Positions 1 to 6,088 of a DNA stretch of 8,326 nt are shown here, piece after piece. The notes under the pieces were generated by a model. It saw only the letters and a list, made by a program, of their open reading frames with translations. It was not told where the DNA came from and made no database searches. Origin of the DNA: Candidatus Thorarchaeota archaeon (GTDB lineage: Archaea; Asgardarchaeota; Thorarchaeia; Thorarchaeales; Thorarchaeaceae). Made by a program: the position numbers and the translations under genes. Each line of letters starts with the position of its first letter. The first letter of the stretch is position 1. The DNA lies in the NCBI GenBank assembly GCA_029856425.1, contig JAHQWZ010000068.1, positions 1-8,326 on the forward strand, written 5' to 3'.

Positions 1-579
1 TATGTCAGAAACTGCAAAGAGCCCAAGGCTGTATCAATAGTCATCAGAGGCGGGACAGAGCACGTTGTGGATGAGGCAGATAGGGCACTGCATGATGCTC
101 TATGCGTTGTTAGAAACGTTGTTGAGGACGGCACATACGTCGCAGGCGGAGGTTCCACTGAGTCAGAGATCTCAAAGCGTTTGGAAATCTACGCGGACAA
201 GGTCAAGGGACGTGAACAATTAGCGATTGAGGCTTTCGCCGAATCCCTGAGAGTCATACCTAAGACTCTTGCTGAGAATGGGGGTCATGATCCGATCGAC
301 ATTATTGCTGACCTCAAGAAGGACCACTCAAAGGTAACTGGACTCTGGTATGGCGTTGATGTGTTTAAGGGCAAGTCAGTTGACATGATGAAATCTGGAG
401 TCATTGAACCATCGCGAGTCAAGAGCCAGGCAATCCGTTCTGCTGCTGAGGCTGCACAAATGATCCTCAGGATTGACGACGTGATAGCTGCCAAGGCAGG
501 TCCACCACCGGGCGCCGAGGGTCCACCAGGTGGCATGGGCGGCATGGGTGGCATGGGCGGAATGCCCGGCATGATGTAG
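1..579 (+). CDS. ths: Thermosome subunit (group II chaperonin), C-terminal 192 residues; 5' end outside window
   Basis: ATP-driven protein-folding chaperonin of the archaeal cytoplasm; subunits assemble into a double ring. The frame is open from base 1 to the TAG at 577-579. Only the end of the apical/intermediate region and the C-terminal equatorial domain are present. In the partial protein, RGGTEHVVDEADRALHDAL (residues 16-34) is a group II signature. D32 in HDAL corresponds to the catalytic ATPase aspartate (GroEL D398). VAGGG (47-51) matches the nucleotide-site glycines. The last ~16 residues are a GGM repeat ending PGMM, the flexible tail typical of archaeal and CCT subunits. A GTG at 67 is internal, because homology continues upstream of it. 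A terminator follows directly. Which paralogue (alpha, beta or gamma) this is cannot be told from the fragment. Family assignment is near certain. Confidence 0.97.
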   Translation, partial: YVRNCKEPKAVSIVIRGGTEHVVDEADRALHDALCVVRNVVEDGTYVAGGGSTESEISKRLEIYADKVKGREQLAIEAFAESLRVIPKTLAENGGHDPIDIIADLKKDHSKVTGLWYGVDVFKGKSVDMMKSGVIEPSRVKSQAIRSAAEAAQMILRIDDVIAAKAGPPPGAEGPPGGMGGMGGMGGMPGMM

Positions 580-597
580 ACACTCTAGAAACAATTA

Positions 598-629
598 GGA
601 GCCCACGGGCTCCTTCTCTATTCTTTTTG
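598..629 (+). terminator. Hairpin plus T-tract terminator of the thermosome gene
   Basis: GGAGCCC (598-604) and GGGCTCC (607-613) form a strong GC stem (in practice 6 bp with a CACG loop, plus an A597-T614 pair). It starts 18 bases after the thermosome stop and is followed by a T-rich run (614-629, densest at 621-628). Archaeal termination relies mainly on the T-run, so this is a good candidate. It ends only about 16 bases before the start of the next gene. Confidence 0.8.
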
Positions 630-644
630 TGGAGAACCACAGCA

Positions 645-1493
645 ATGTCAATGCGAATCCTGCTAGTGGGCATGAGCTCATTCGACTCTGGAAAGACTAC
701 ATTCGCAGGTCTGCTGATTGACGAGATTAGTCATTACAGCAAATCCATTGAATACTTCAAGCCAATAAGTGCGCACAACTATTGGCAAAGGTTTGCACAT
801 ACACAGTACTGTATTGAAAAGAAACGATTGATCTCTGCAGACCTTGCAACCATCAAGGCAAAGATTAACTCACAGATAGATGACTACCTTCTGAATCCGA
901 TTCACAGACTATATGTACCGACTGCATCGAAAAAGCCACTGGCCATTCTACCAAGTACACTGAGCCTCGCGGGGCCTGACTCAGTTATTGCTCTACAACG
1001 TTTCAGCTGGCCTGAAGCTAACCGAGTTCGTTCTATGGCCCTAGTTGCAGAACAGCTAATAGGGCAGGGTGACCTTCTCTTAACCAAGGAGCAATTGGAG
1101 CATCTAATCGAGGGCATTGAGAAGCGATCAGTCAATTCATTGGAGGAAATCCAACAATATGAGAGCGAAAACTTGGAGAGCTACGTGAGTTCTGCTTTTT
1201 CTCGGGTTGAGGATGGAACCGATATACTGGTGATAGAATCCTTCAATGACACTGCATGGATTTGGGAGGGTTTGGACATGGTGAATTTGGTTCTTGTTAT
1301 TGGACCAGGACAGGTCTATCGCTATGAACCTGAACGCTTCAGGAAAGCCGCTTTTCTCCAGAAACGTCCAAGCATGCCAATAAGAGAAGTGCCTTTTAGC
1401 AGAATCAATGACCTGATAAAACCCCGGAGTCGAGATGCTTGGACACCTGTGGGCCTAGAAACCACCGAGATTCTGACCGGCATCTTTGAATGA
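645..1493 (+). CDS. P-loop NTPase with BioD/CobQ-like motifs, function unknown
   Basis: The chosen ATG at 645 gives 282 residues and has GGAG at 631-634; ATG 651 is an alternative, and a TTG at 627 lies inside the terminator T-run. Residues 9-18 (GMSSFDSGKT) form a Walker A/P-loop after the strand RILLV. YFKPISAHNYW (~37-47) resembles the KPV-type strand end after the P-loop in dethiobiotin synthetase and CobQ/CobB-like enzymes. DILVIESFND (~193-202) is a hydrophobic strand with a terminal acidic residue, Walker B-like, and NLVLVIGPGQV (~214-224) is a further strand. The middle ~100 residues are helical and not recognised. No signal peptide or membrane segment is seen. By inference it is a SIMIBI-class cytoplasmic ATPase/GTPase that could couple nucleotide hydrolysis to amidation, carboxylation or maturation; the substrate is unknown. 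The neighbours give no pathway clue. Confidence 0.75.
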   Translation: MSMRILLVGMSSFDSGKTTFAGLLIDEISHYSKSIEYFKPISAHNYWQRFAHTQYCIEKKRLISADLATIKAKINSQIDDYLLNPIHRLYVPTASKKPLAILPSTLSLAGPDSVIALQRFSWPEANRVRSMALVAEQLIGQGDLLLTKEQLEHLIEGIEKRSVNSLEEIQQYESENLESYVSSAFSRVEDGTDILVIESFNDTAWIWEGLDMVNLVLVIGPGQVYRYEPERFRKAAFLQKRPSMPIREVPFSRINDLIKPRSRDAWTPVGLETTEILTGIFE

Positions 1494-1504
1494 GGACCGC
1501 CAAA

Positions 1505-1518
1505 GAAGTCTTAATTAG
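1505..1518 (+). promoter_or_regulatory. Possible TATA/BRE promoter of thioredoxin reductase gene
   Basis: The purine-rich stretch AAAGAAG runs into TCTTAATTAG in the 77-base gap after the P-loop gene. Placement about 55-60 bases before the ATG would put transcription start near 1540 and give a ~30-base leader. This rests on base composition and spacing only. Confidence 0.3.
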
Positions 1519-1548
1519 AGGAGTAGAGTTGGGTTGACTTGCGCCAAG

Positions 1549-1564
1549 CTCCATTGAATGGAGG
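1549..1564 (+). promoter_or_regulatory. Shine-Dalgarno GGAGG embedded in a small inverted repeat
   Basis: GGAGG at 1560-1564 lies 6 bases before the ATG at 1571 and fixes that start. CTCCATT (1549-1555) is the exact reverse complement of AATGGAG (1557-1563). A 5-bp hairpin CTCCA/TGGAG with a TTGAA loop would cover most of the ribosome-binding site. The stem is short, so a regulatory effect is only a possibility. Confidence 0.5.
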
Positions 1565-1570
1565 ACCAAT

Positions 1571-2515
1571 ATGACCGAAGACTTGACCTGGGAACTCATT
1601 GTCGTAGGTGGAGGACCTGCAGGTATGACATCCGCCATCTATGGCTCAAGATTTGGACTTAAGACAATACTTCTCGAGTCTAAGGTCCTAGGAGGCGCAC
1701 AAGCAACATCCCCAGGTATTGAGAATTACCCCGGATACGCCTTCATCTCTGGCATAGAGCTTGCGGAAAAGATGAAGGAACAGGTCAGGAAGAGCGGAGC
1801 AAGCATCAAGGAGATAACTGAGGTCAAGAGTATCACGTTGGATGACAATGGGGGGTTCCATTTAGATACTAGACGCGGCGTGTATCAAGCCCAGGCGGTT
1901 GTTCTTGCCACAGGTGGAGGACATCGAAAACTGAATTTACCAGGCGAAGAGCAATACACGGGGCGGGGAGTTTCCTACTGCGCTACATGCGATGGCCCTC
2001 TCTTTCGGAATAAGACACTGGCAGTTGTTGGCGGTGGCAATACCGCTGTGACTGAAGCGCTCTATCTGTCTGAGCTTACAGACACTCTATATCTAATTCA
2101 CCGTCGAGATCGTCTCAGAGCAGAATATATCATCCAACAAATGTTGTTCGATACTCATGTAGAAATCCTATGGGACACTGTTGTTAAGGAGTTCCGGGGA
2201 GATGAGCAGCTTCTGAGAGAGATAGAACTAGAGAACGTGAAGAATGGTGAAAGAAGAACGCTAAAGGTTGATGGTGCTTTTGTTGCGCTGGGTTCAGATC
2301 CAGAGAGCAAAATTGCGAAACCGTTGGGCGTTAAAATGAATAACCGGGGTGAAATCTTTGCGGACGGGGAGCAAAAGACGAATATCCCTGGGCTCTTTGC
2401 AGCAGGAGATGTGGTAGAATCCATGAAACAGATTGTGGTGGCTGCGGGACAGGGTGCCATCGCAGCTGATTCAGCATATAGGTATATACGCGAAGTACCT
2501 AGAGGGCCGCGTTAA
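1571..2515 (+). CDS. trxB: Thioredoxin reductase (FAD-dependent, low-molecular-weight type)
   Basis: Flavoenzyme that passes electrons from a pyridine nucleotide through FAD and a redox-active disulfide to thioredoxin-like partners in the cytosol. It has 314 residues, normal for the family. GGGPAG (13-18) is the FAD dinucleotide-binding motif. ENYPG (51-55) is a conserved TrxR segment. CATC (C137, C140) followed by DGPLF is the active-site disulfide. GGGNTA (154-159) begins the NAD(P)-binding domain. HRRDRLRAE (177-185) carries the basic residues associated with NADPH preference in bacterial TrxR. GLFAAGD (274-280) closes the FAD site. Domain order FAD-NAD(P)-FAD is intact and no key residue is missing. 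The start is set by GGAGG 6 bases upstream. No thioredoxin gene is adjacent here. The electron donor (NADPH or NADH; some archaeal homologues differ) is inferred, not shown. Confidence 0.97.
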   Translation: MTEDLTWELIVVGGGPAGMTSAIYGSRFGLKTILLESKVLGGAQATSPGIENYPGYAFISGIELAEKMKEQVRKSGASIKEITEVKSITLDDNGGFHLDTRRGVYQAQAVVLATGGGHRKLNLPGEEQYTGRGVSYCATCDGPLFRNKTLAVVGGGNTAVTEALYLSELTDTLYLIHRRDRLRAEYIIQQMLFDTHVEILWDTVVKEFRGDEQLLREIELENVKNGERRTLKVDGAFVALGSDPESKIAKPLGVKMNNRGEIFADGEQKTNIPGLFAAGDVVESMKQIVVAAGQGAIAADSAYRYIREVPRGPR

Positions 2516-2550
2516 TTCTGCAGCAATAAATCGGTAGTGCAATCTACTAC

Positions 2551-2570
2551 TTGGGGAAACGTTAATAACC
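2551..2570 (+). promoter_or_regulatory. Probable promoter (BRE plus TATA-like box) of the surface repeat protein
   Basis: The purine-rich GGGGAAAC (2553-2560) runs into GTTAATAAC (2561-2569), a plausible BRE/TATA pair. It predicts transcription start near 2590, which would exclude the in-frame start at 2537 and agrees with translation from 2642 (or possibly 2608). Confidence 0.45.
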
Positions 2571-2641
2571 GCTCTTCAGTCCGTGGCTCCTCACGCGGAG
2601 CAGAAATGCTCAGCGATATCATATTTAGACGGGATGTCCGT

Positions 2642-3838
2642 ATGAGAAGTGTCAAGATTGCGGCAGTAACCATAGCTGTTGCACTGGTTGTGTTAACACT
2701 TGTGGCACAGCCAGTTTCGGCAAATCCTACAACTCGCAGACAGTCCCTCAGGGCGTATATAGATGAACAGTATGACAGTGCAGAGGGAGGTTATACTCAC
2801 CCGGGATCTCAGACCTCATTTGTCGATTCAACATTTGGCGTCATATCAATTTTCGATGATTGGGACCTACTTGAAATCAGACCACCTATCATAGATTTCC
2901 TCAAAGTCAAGAACTTTACACAGAAGCTTCATTGGACGCTAGTCAGTGAAACAACCGACAGATACGGAGGATTTGGAGAGTTCATTGCTGGATCTGTCAA
3001 CCAAAAGAACGCATATGATGGCATTAATCTATTTGATCTCTTGAGCCAGAATAGATTGAGTGACATTCCTAACATTGAGCAAATTGAATTCAATGGAACA
3101 GCGGCGCTTTATTGGATCAACCAAACTCAGTCAGAGTCAGGAGGATTCTCTGATACAGTCGGTGAGTCGCCTGACATAGTTTCAACATTCTATGCCCTCC
3201 ATTCTATGGAGATAGCGCTGCAGACGTCTGAGGAGGACACATGGGAGAAGTGGCTATGGAACTCCACTGCGACTGCAGAGTGGATTCTTAGTTGCAGAAT
3301 CGGTGATGGATTCAAGCTAAGTCCTGAATCGAATATAGCTGGAGTAACTGCAACTGCAGCTGCAGTCTTGGCGCTTTCAATTCTCGGAGAAACTATCCCC
3401 AATCATCAAGGCATTGCTGACTGGATTTTGGATAAACAAGTGATTTCCAGCGAGTACGATCTCTTTGTGGGTGGCTTCCAGGAGAGCATTCTTACAAACG
3501 ACACCAATTTGGCAAGTACATACTGGGCGCTTCGAGCACTTGATCTACTTGGAGGCATCGCATTAGTAGATGACGCCCTCGCCGCTAGATTCATTGTTGA
3601 TTGCCAAGCTGTCGATGGTAGCTTTGGTCTTGTTCCTGATTTAAACACAGGATCGCTCTACTACTCATCCTATGCCATAAAGGCACTGACTTACCTAGGA
3701 ACAGAATACGAGGCCCTCTTGGAGGAGGAAGACCCAAACAACCGGCCTCCAGTGCTCATTGACTGGAGATGGGGTCTAGTATTGGGAATCATTATTGTCG
3801 CTGCTGTGGGCGCGCTCTATTCAGTGAGAATAGATTAG
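2642..3838 (+). CDS. Secreted, membrane-anchored alpha/alpha-toroid repeat protein (prenyltransferase/terpene-cyclase-like fold)
   Basis: 398 residues from ATG 2642, chosen because it places a classical signal peptide at the N-terminus: positive MRSVK, hydrophobic core ~6-22, likely cleavage after QPVSA (27). The reading frame runs upstream to 2537, with another ATG at 2608. The mature part contains about six repeats of the prenyltransferase/squalene-cyclase type, a GGF/GGY-like turn followed by a helix: near residues 49, 109, 167, 223, 277 and 326. Examples are GGFSD, GGFQE and GSFGL, followed by helices such as STYWALRALDLLG. A single hydrophobic segment (~377-395) and a short tail end the protein. 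At least five N-x-S/T sequons (NFT, NGT, NQT, NST, NDT) fit a glycosylated exterior domain. I do not see the zinc ligands of protein prenyltransferases, so a binding or structural role is as likely as enzymatic activity. The fold call is good; the function is unknown. Confidence 0.85.
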   Translation: MRSVKIAAVTIAVALVVLTLVAQPVSANPTTRRQSLRAYIDEQYDSAEGGYTHPGSQTSFVDSTFGVISIFDDWDLLEIRPPIIDFLKVKNFTQKLHWTLVSETTDRYGGFGEFIAGSVNQKNAYDGINLFDLLSQNRLSDIPNIEQIEFNGTAALYWINQTQSESGGFSDTVGESPDIVSTFYALHSMEIALQTSEEDTWEKWLWNSTATAEWILSCRIGDGFKLSPESNIAGVTATAAAVLALSILGETIPNHQGIADWILDKQVISSEYDLFVGGFQESILTNDTNLASTYWALRALDLLGGIALVDDALAARFIVDCQAVDGSFGLVPDLNTGSLYYSSYAIKALTYLGTEYEALLEEEDPNNRPPVLIDWRWGLVLGIIIVAAVGALYSVRID

Positions 3839-3849
3839 TCAGTGTCAAT

Positions 3850-3860
3850 AGGTTTATCTC
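3850..3860 (+). promoter_or_regulatory. Possible TATA box for the 529-residue protein gene
   Basis: AGGTTTATCTC in the 80-base gap between the surface protein and the next gene would place transcription start near 3880 and leave a leader of roughly 38 bases. The call rests on base composition and spacing only. Confidence 0.35.
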
Positions 3861-3918
3861 AGCACAAATGAGGTACTCAATAGAAACGGGTCCGTAGACC
3901 TCTGCAAAGGTGCTTTTC

Positions 3919-5508
3919 ATGCCAACTCCAGAACCTGACGATGACACCATACCAAGATACAAGCGCGGATTTGAGTGGTTCTCCCATCTTGTCAAAGAGG
4001 ACCTTTCAGGGAAGCCATGGCGACGAATGGGAGTATTCTCTTTCTATGATGCGCCTTATGCCGAGAGTGATCGCCTGTACCTATCTCCGAAGCAGGTCTT
4101 GCTCGCTCTTGCTGGTGAGGCAAAAAAGAAGGAACAGGGTCTGGTCTTCGTTGTTGACGCAATGGAAAAGGGAGAGATGGGACTTAGCACAAAGGCGGGA
4201 TTCGATCAGTTTATGGAGGAGTTCGAGGATGTCTTTCCCGAATCAATCAAGTTCTATTTTGGGCTTAAGGATTCAGAAAGAACTTGGCTGCATGATTATA
4301 CATCCTTGAAAATTCCACTAAGCTGGCTCATCAAACGCCCAAATGTATTCGCTGAAGTCCTCTCTGACGCCTCTCCTGTTGGAGAGAGAATAGGACCGGG
4401 AGATGCCTCTTTTGAAGATTTACAGGGAATGATAGAGGTTCTTGTTGAAAAGCTCGGCCCCCCCTCACTAACAGAAGAAGTAATGGGCAAGATGCGCGAT
4501 GCAGAAGCCAGCGAGTATGCCGGGGAAGCGGTTGGGCTGATGACAGTATTCCTCAGTCCCACTACAGCTGTGTCCCGTGGTGTCAAATATCTTGGGAAGT
4601 TTATGAGTCTGGTGCGTGATAGGAGAAAGCAGGAAGTTAAGGATGTATATGCAGACTGGACTAAGCGTGTCGAAGAAGGTTATTCCAAAGAGAATCTTGA
4701 GAAGTTCATCATTATTGATGATGAAGATCAGACCGGATTGATTGAAGTGGTTTCTGATTATAAGCCAGTCCTTCTCATTCTCGAAACGAGGGGAACACTC
4801 TATGATATTTTCCTTCCTCTTCTATTACAGCGCTTGGTTGAAGAAATAGGCTACATTCCACCGCATCGACGACCTCGAAGGGAGCCTCAACCTGAAGACA
4901 AGAAGGGAAAGGAACCCCAGAAAACAGAAGAATCAGATGATGGTTCCATGACCTATGAAGAATTGACAGAAATCATAGATAGCGATCTCCCACCAGTGAC
5001 AGACCAGCTCATTCAAGAAGTCATAGAGCAGCAAGACCTAGAGATGAGGACTGACGTGGATATGTCAGATGAGGAGTTCGAAGGTAAACCGGAAACAATT
5101 CTCATCCTTGATGCAGCTACTCATCTGTCCAAATTCAGAAAATCATTCAATTTCGCCATAAATCTGCCAGAGAAGTATCCAAACATGTCTGTGGCGGCAT
5201 CTTTCTTTACAGACAGAGAGAAGATTAGCAAGACTTTGGAGGAGGGAGCATTAGATTATTTGAGCGAGAGAGCGTTGGTGTTTGACCTGCATCCATATCT
5301 TTTTGACCTCGCCACCGCTCGAATGCCAGTTTCCAGAAAGGCTTGGCTCCTAAGCAAACTCCAAGAGATGGAATATCTGAGGTCAAAAGGTAGTGTGGCG
5401 TTCCTTGAGTTTGATGGTTCTGAAAAAGATCTCTGGAAGCTTCATGAAGTTGAGAGGCCAGAACCTGCTGCAATAGCAAAATTGCGCTCTTGGTTCCGAA
5501 AGAGATGA
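3919..5508 (+). CDS. Unrecognised 529-residue acidic cytoplasmic protein
   Basis: I do not recognise the family. ATG 3919 is preferred over GTG 3910 because AAAGGTG (3906-3912) is a well-spaced ribosome-binding site for it. No signal peptide or transmembrane helix is seen. Three parts are visible. Residues ~1-180 have alpha/beta character, with strand QGLVFVVDAM (~74-83) and KFYFGLKDSER (~111-121). A middle part (~180-313) holds helices and strand KPVLLILE (~282-289). A highly charged linker (~315-345, rich in K/E/P/D) leads to a C-terminal alpha/beta part (~390-529) with strand ETILILDAA (~392-400), SFFTDREK (~428-435) and a basic end, RSWFRKR. The N- and C-terminal parts share a hydrophobic strand ending in D-A, then a helix, then a second strand followed by a charged turn and D-Y. 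This may reflect an ancient duplication. Flanking genes are unrelated, and its own promoter is likely. Confidence 0.85.
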   Translation: MPTPEPDDDTIPRYKRGFEWFSHLVKEDLSGKPWRRMGVFSFYDAPYAESDRLYLSPKQVLLALAGEAKKKEQGLVFVVDAMEKGEMGLSTKAGFDQFMEEFEDVFPESIKFYFGLKDSERTWLHDYTSLKIPLSWLIKRPNVFAEVLSDASPVGERIGPGDASFEDLQGMIEVLVEKLGPPSLTEEVMGKMRDAEASEYAGEAVGLMTVFLSPTTAVSRGVKYLGKFMSLVRDRRKQEVKDVYADWTKRVEEGYSKENLEKFIIIDDEDQTGLIEVVSDYKPVLLILETRGTLYDIFLPLLLQRLVEEIGYIPPHRRPRREPQPEDKKGKEPQKTEESDDGSMTYEELTEIIDSDLPPVTDQLIQEVIEQQDLEMRTDVDMSDEEFEGKPETILILDAATHLSKFRKSFNFAINLPEKYPNMSVAASFFTDREKISKTLEEGALDYLSERALVFDLHPYLFDLATARMPVSRKAWLLSKLQEMEYLRSKGSVAFLEFDGSEKDLWKLHEVERPEPAAIAKLRSWFRKR

Positions 5509-5524
5509 GAATTCGGGTGGCCCG

Positions 5525-5538
5525 TAAGAGATAAATTG
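5525..5538 (+). promoter_or_regulatory. Probable promoter of the AbrB/ACT-like gene
   Basis: TAAGAGATAAATTG combines a purine-rich BRE-like stretch with an ATAAATT TATA-like box. Start of transcription would fall near 5560, leaving about 20 bases that contain the GAGGGTGA (5568-5575) ribosome-binding site. The spacing is consistent with the TTG start at 5580. Confidence 0.45.
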
Positions 5539-5579
5539 AGAGTGCCCACTTCTGCTCCTGTACCCAAGAGGGTGAGAAA

Positions 5580-5999
5580 TTGAAACAAGCCGACATGACG
5601 AGAGCAAGGGTCCTCGAGATTAATGCTGGAAATGTTGTCACACTCCCAAAGGAGTTCGTTGACGGAATAAAGCAACCGTATGGTCTTGCAATTCTTGTAA
5701 TGAAAGACAAGAATGTCAAGCTCTATCCTGTTGATAGTGAGGTTGTAATGTATCTCAAACTGGAAATCGAGAAATTAAGCAAGAGTTTCCTCGAGGAACT
5801 CACTACCATTTTCATGAAGGCAGGACTCGATGATATTCTGTTCACGAGCGGCATTTGCCAGGCTGCGGATCAATGCTACTATGAGTGCTATTTCACCCCA
5901 CAGCAGCTTTCGGTGAGCGTGGAGGATCTGGACGGCTTCCTGAATGGAATAACAGGCGTCCAGAAAGTTGTGCTTGAACAGGTGCCTGTGGGCGAGTGA
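5580..5999 (+). CDS. Putative regulator: AbrB-like N-terminus plus ACT-like C-terminus, TTG start
   Basis: 139 residues from TTG 5580, supported by GAGGGTGA ending 4 bases upstream; the first ATG (5595) has no well-spaced site. Residues ~8-53 (RARVLEINAGNVVTLPKEF, then LAILVMKDKNVKLYPVD) look like a SpoVT/AbrB swapped-hairpin DNA-binding domain: 'V-TLPKE' resembles the usual 'ITIPKEIR' strand-turn. Residues ~60-136 follow the beta-alpha-beta-beta-alpha-beta order of an ACT-type ferredoxin-like fold: helix KLSKSFLEELTTIFMKAG, strands DILFTSGIC and CYYECYF, helix SVEDLDGFLNGITG, strand VQKVVLEQV. ACT domains commonly sense amino acids or other small ligands. Cysteines at 93, 99 and 103 could bind a metal or be redox-active. 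It lies 89 bases before an asparagine-synthetase-family gene in the same direction, so it may control or be co-transcribed with it. Both domain calls come from pattern, not alignment. Confidence 0.75.
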   Translation: MKQADMTRARVLEINAGNVVTLPKEFVDGIKQPYGLAILVMKDKNVKLYPVDSEVVMYLKLEIEKLSKSFLEELTTIFMKAGLDDILFTSGICQAADQCYYECYFTPQQLSVSVEDLDGFLNGITGVQKVVLEQVPVGE

Positions 6000-6088
6000 T
6001 TATCTGCTGCGTGATTGCATAGATGGTACCATCCTTCAGCAGTTCGTAGGACGCTGCTGTCCACTAAAGTGGGAGAGTGTTACATGCA
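6000..6088 (+). promoter_or_regulatory. Structured leader upstream of the asparagine-synthetase-like gene
   Basis: This 89-base gap holds several inverted repeats. CTGCTG (6004-6009) can pair with CAGCAG (6037-6042), enclosing the perfect palindrome GATGGTACCATC (6022-6033). The same CAGCAG can instead pair with a second CTGCTG (6054-6059), so these two stems exclude one another. GGAC/GTCC (6049-6052/6059-6062) is a further option. CCACT (6061-6065) pairs with AGTGG (6068-6072), overlapping the GGGAG ribosome-binding site (6071-6075). No convincing TATA box is seen, so read-through from the preceding gene is likely. Stems are short (4-6 bp), and a regulatory role is inference. Confidence 0.4.

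Noticed and set aside
534..576. GGM-coding tandem repeat at the thermosome end as a DNA microsatellite
   Set aside because: Fully explained by the conserved Gly-Gly-Met tail of group II chaperonins.
2537..2641. Longer N-terminus for the surface protein starting at 2537
   Set aside because: It would bury the signal peptide behind 35 charged and polar residues, and it starts upstream of the likely promoter at 2551-2570.
3870..3902. GAGGT...ACCTC and GGTC/GACC inverted repeats before the 529-residue gene
   Set aside because: Arms of 4-5 bp with either a long loop or weak pairing; not distinguishable from chance.
5225..5719. 164-codon minus-strand open frame
   Set aside because: It runs antisense through the end of the 529-residue gene and the start of the AbrB/ACT-like gene, has low-quality composition and no recognisable motif; a shadow frame.
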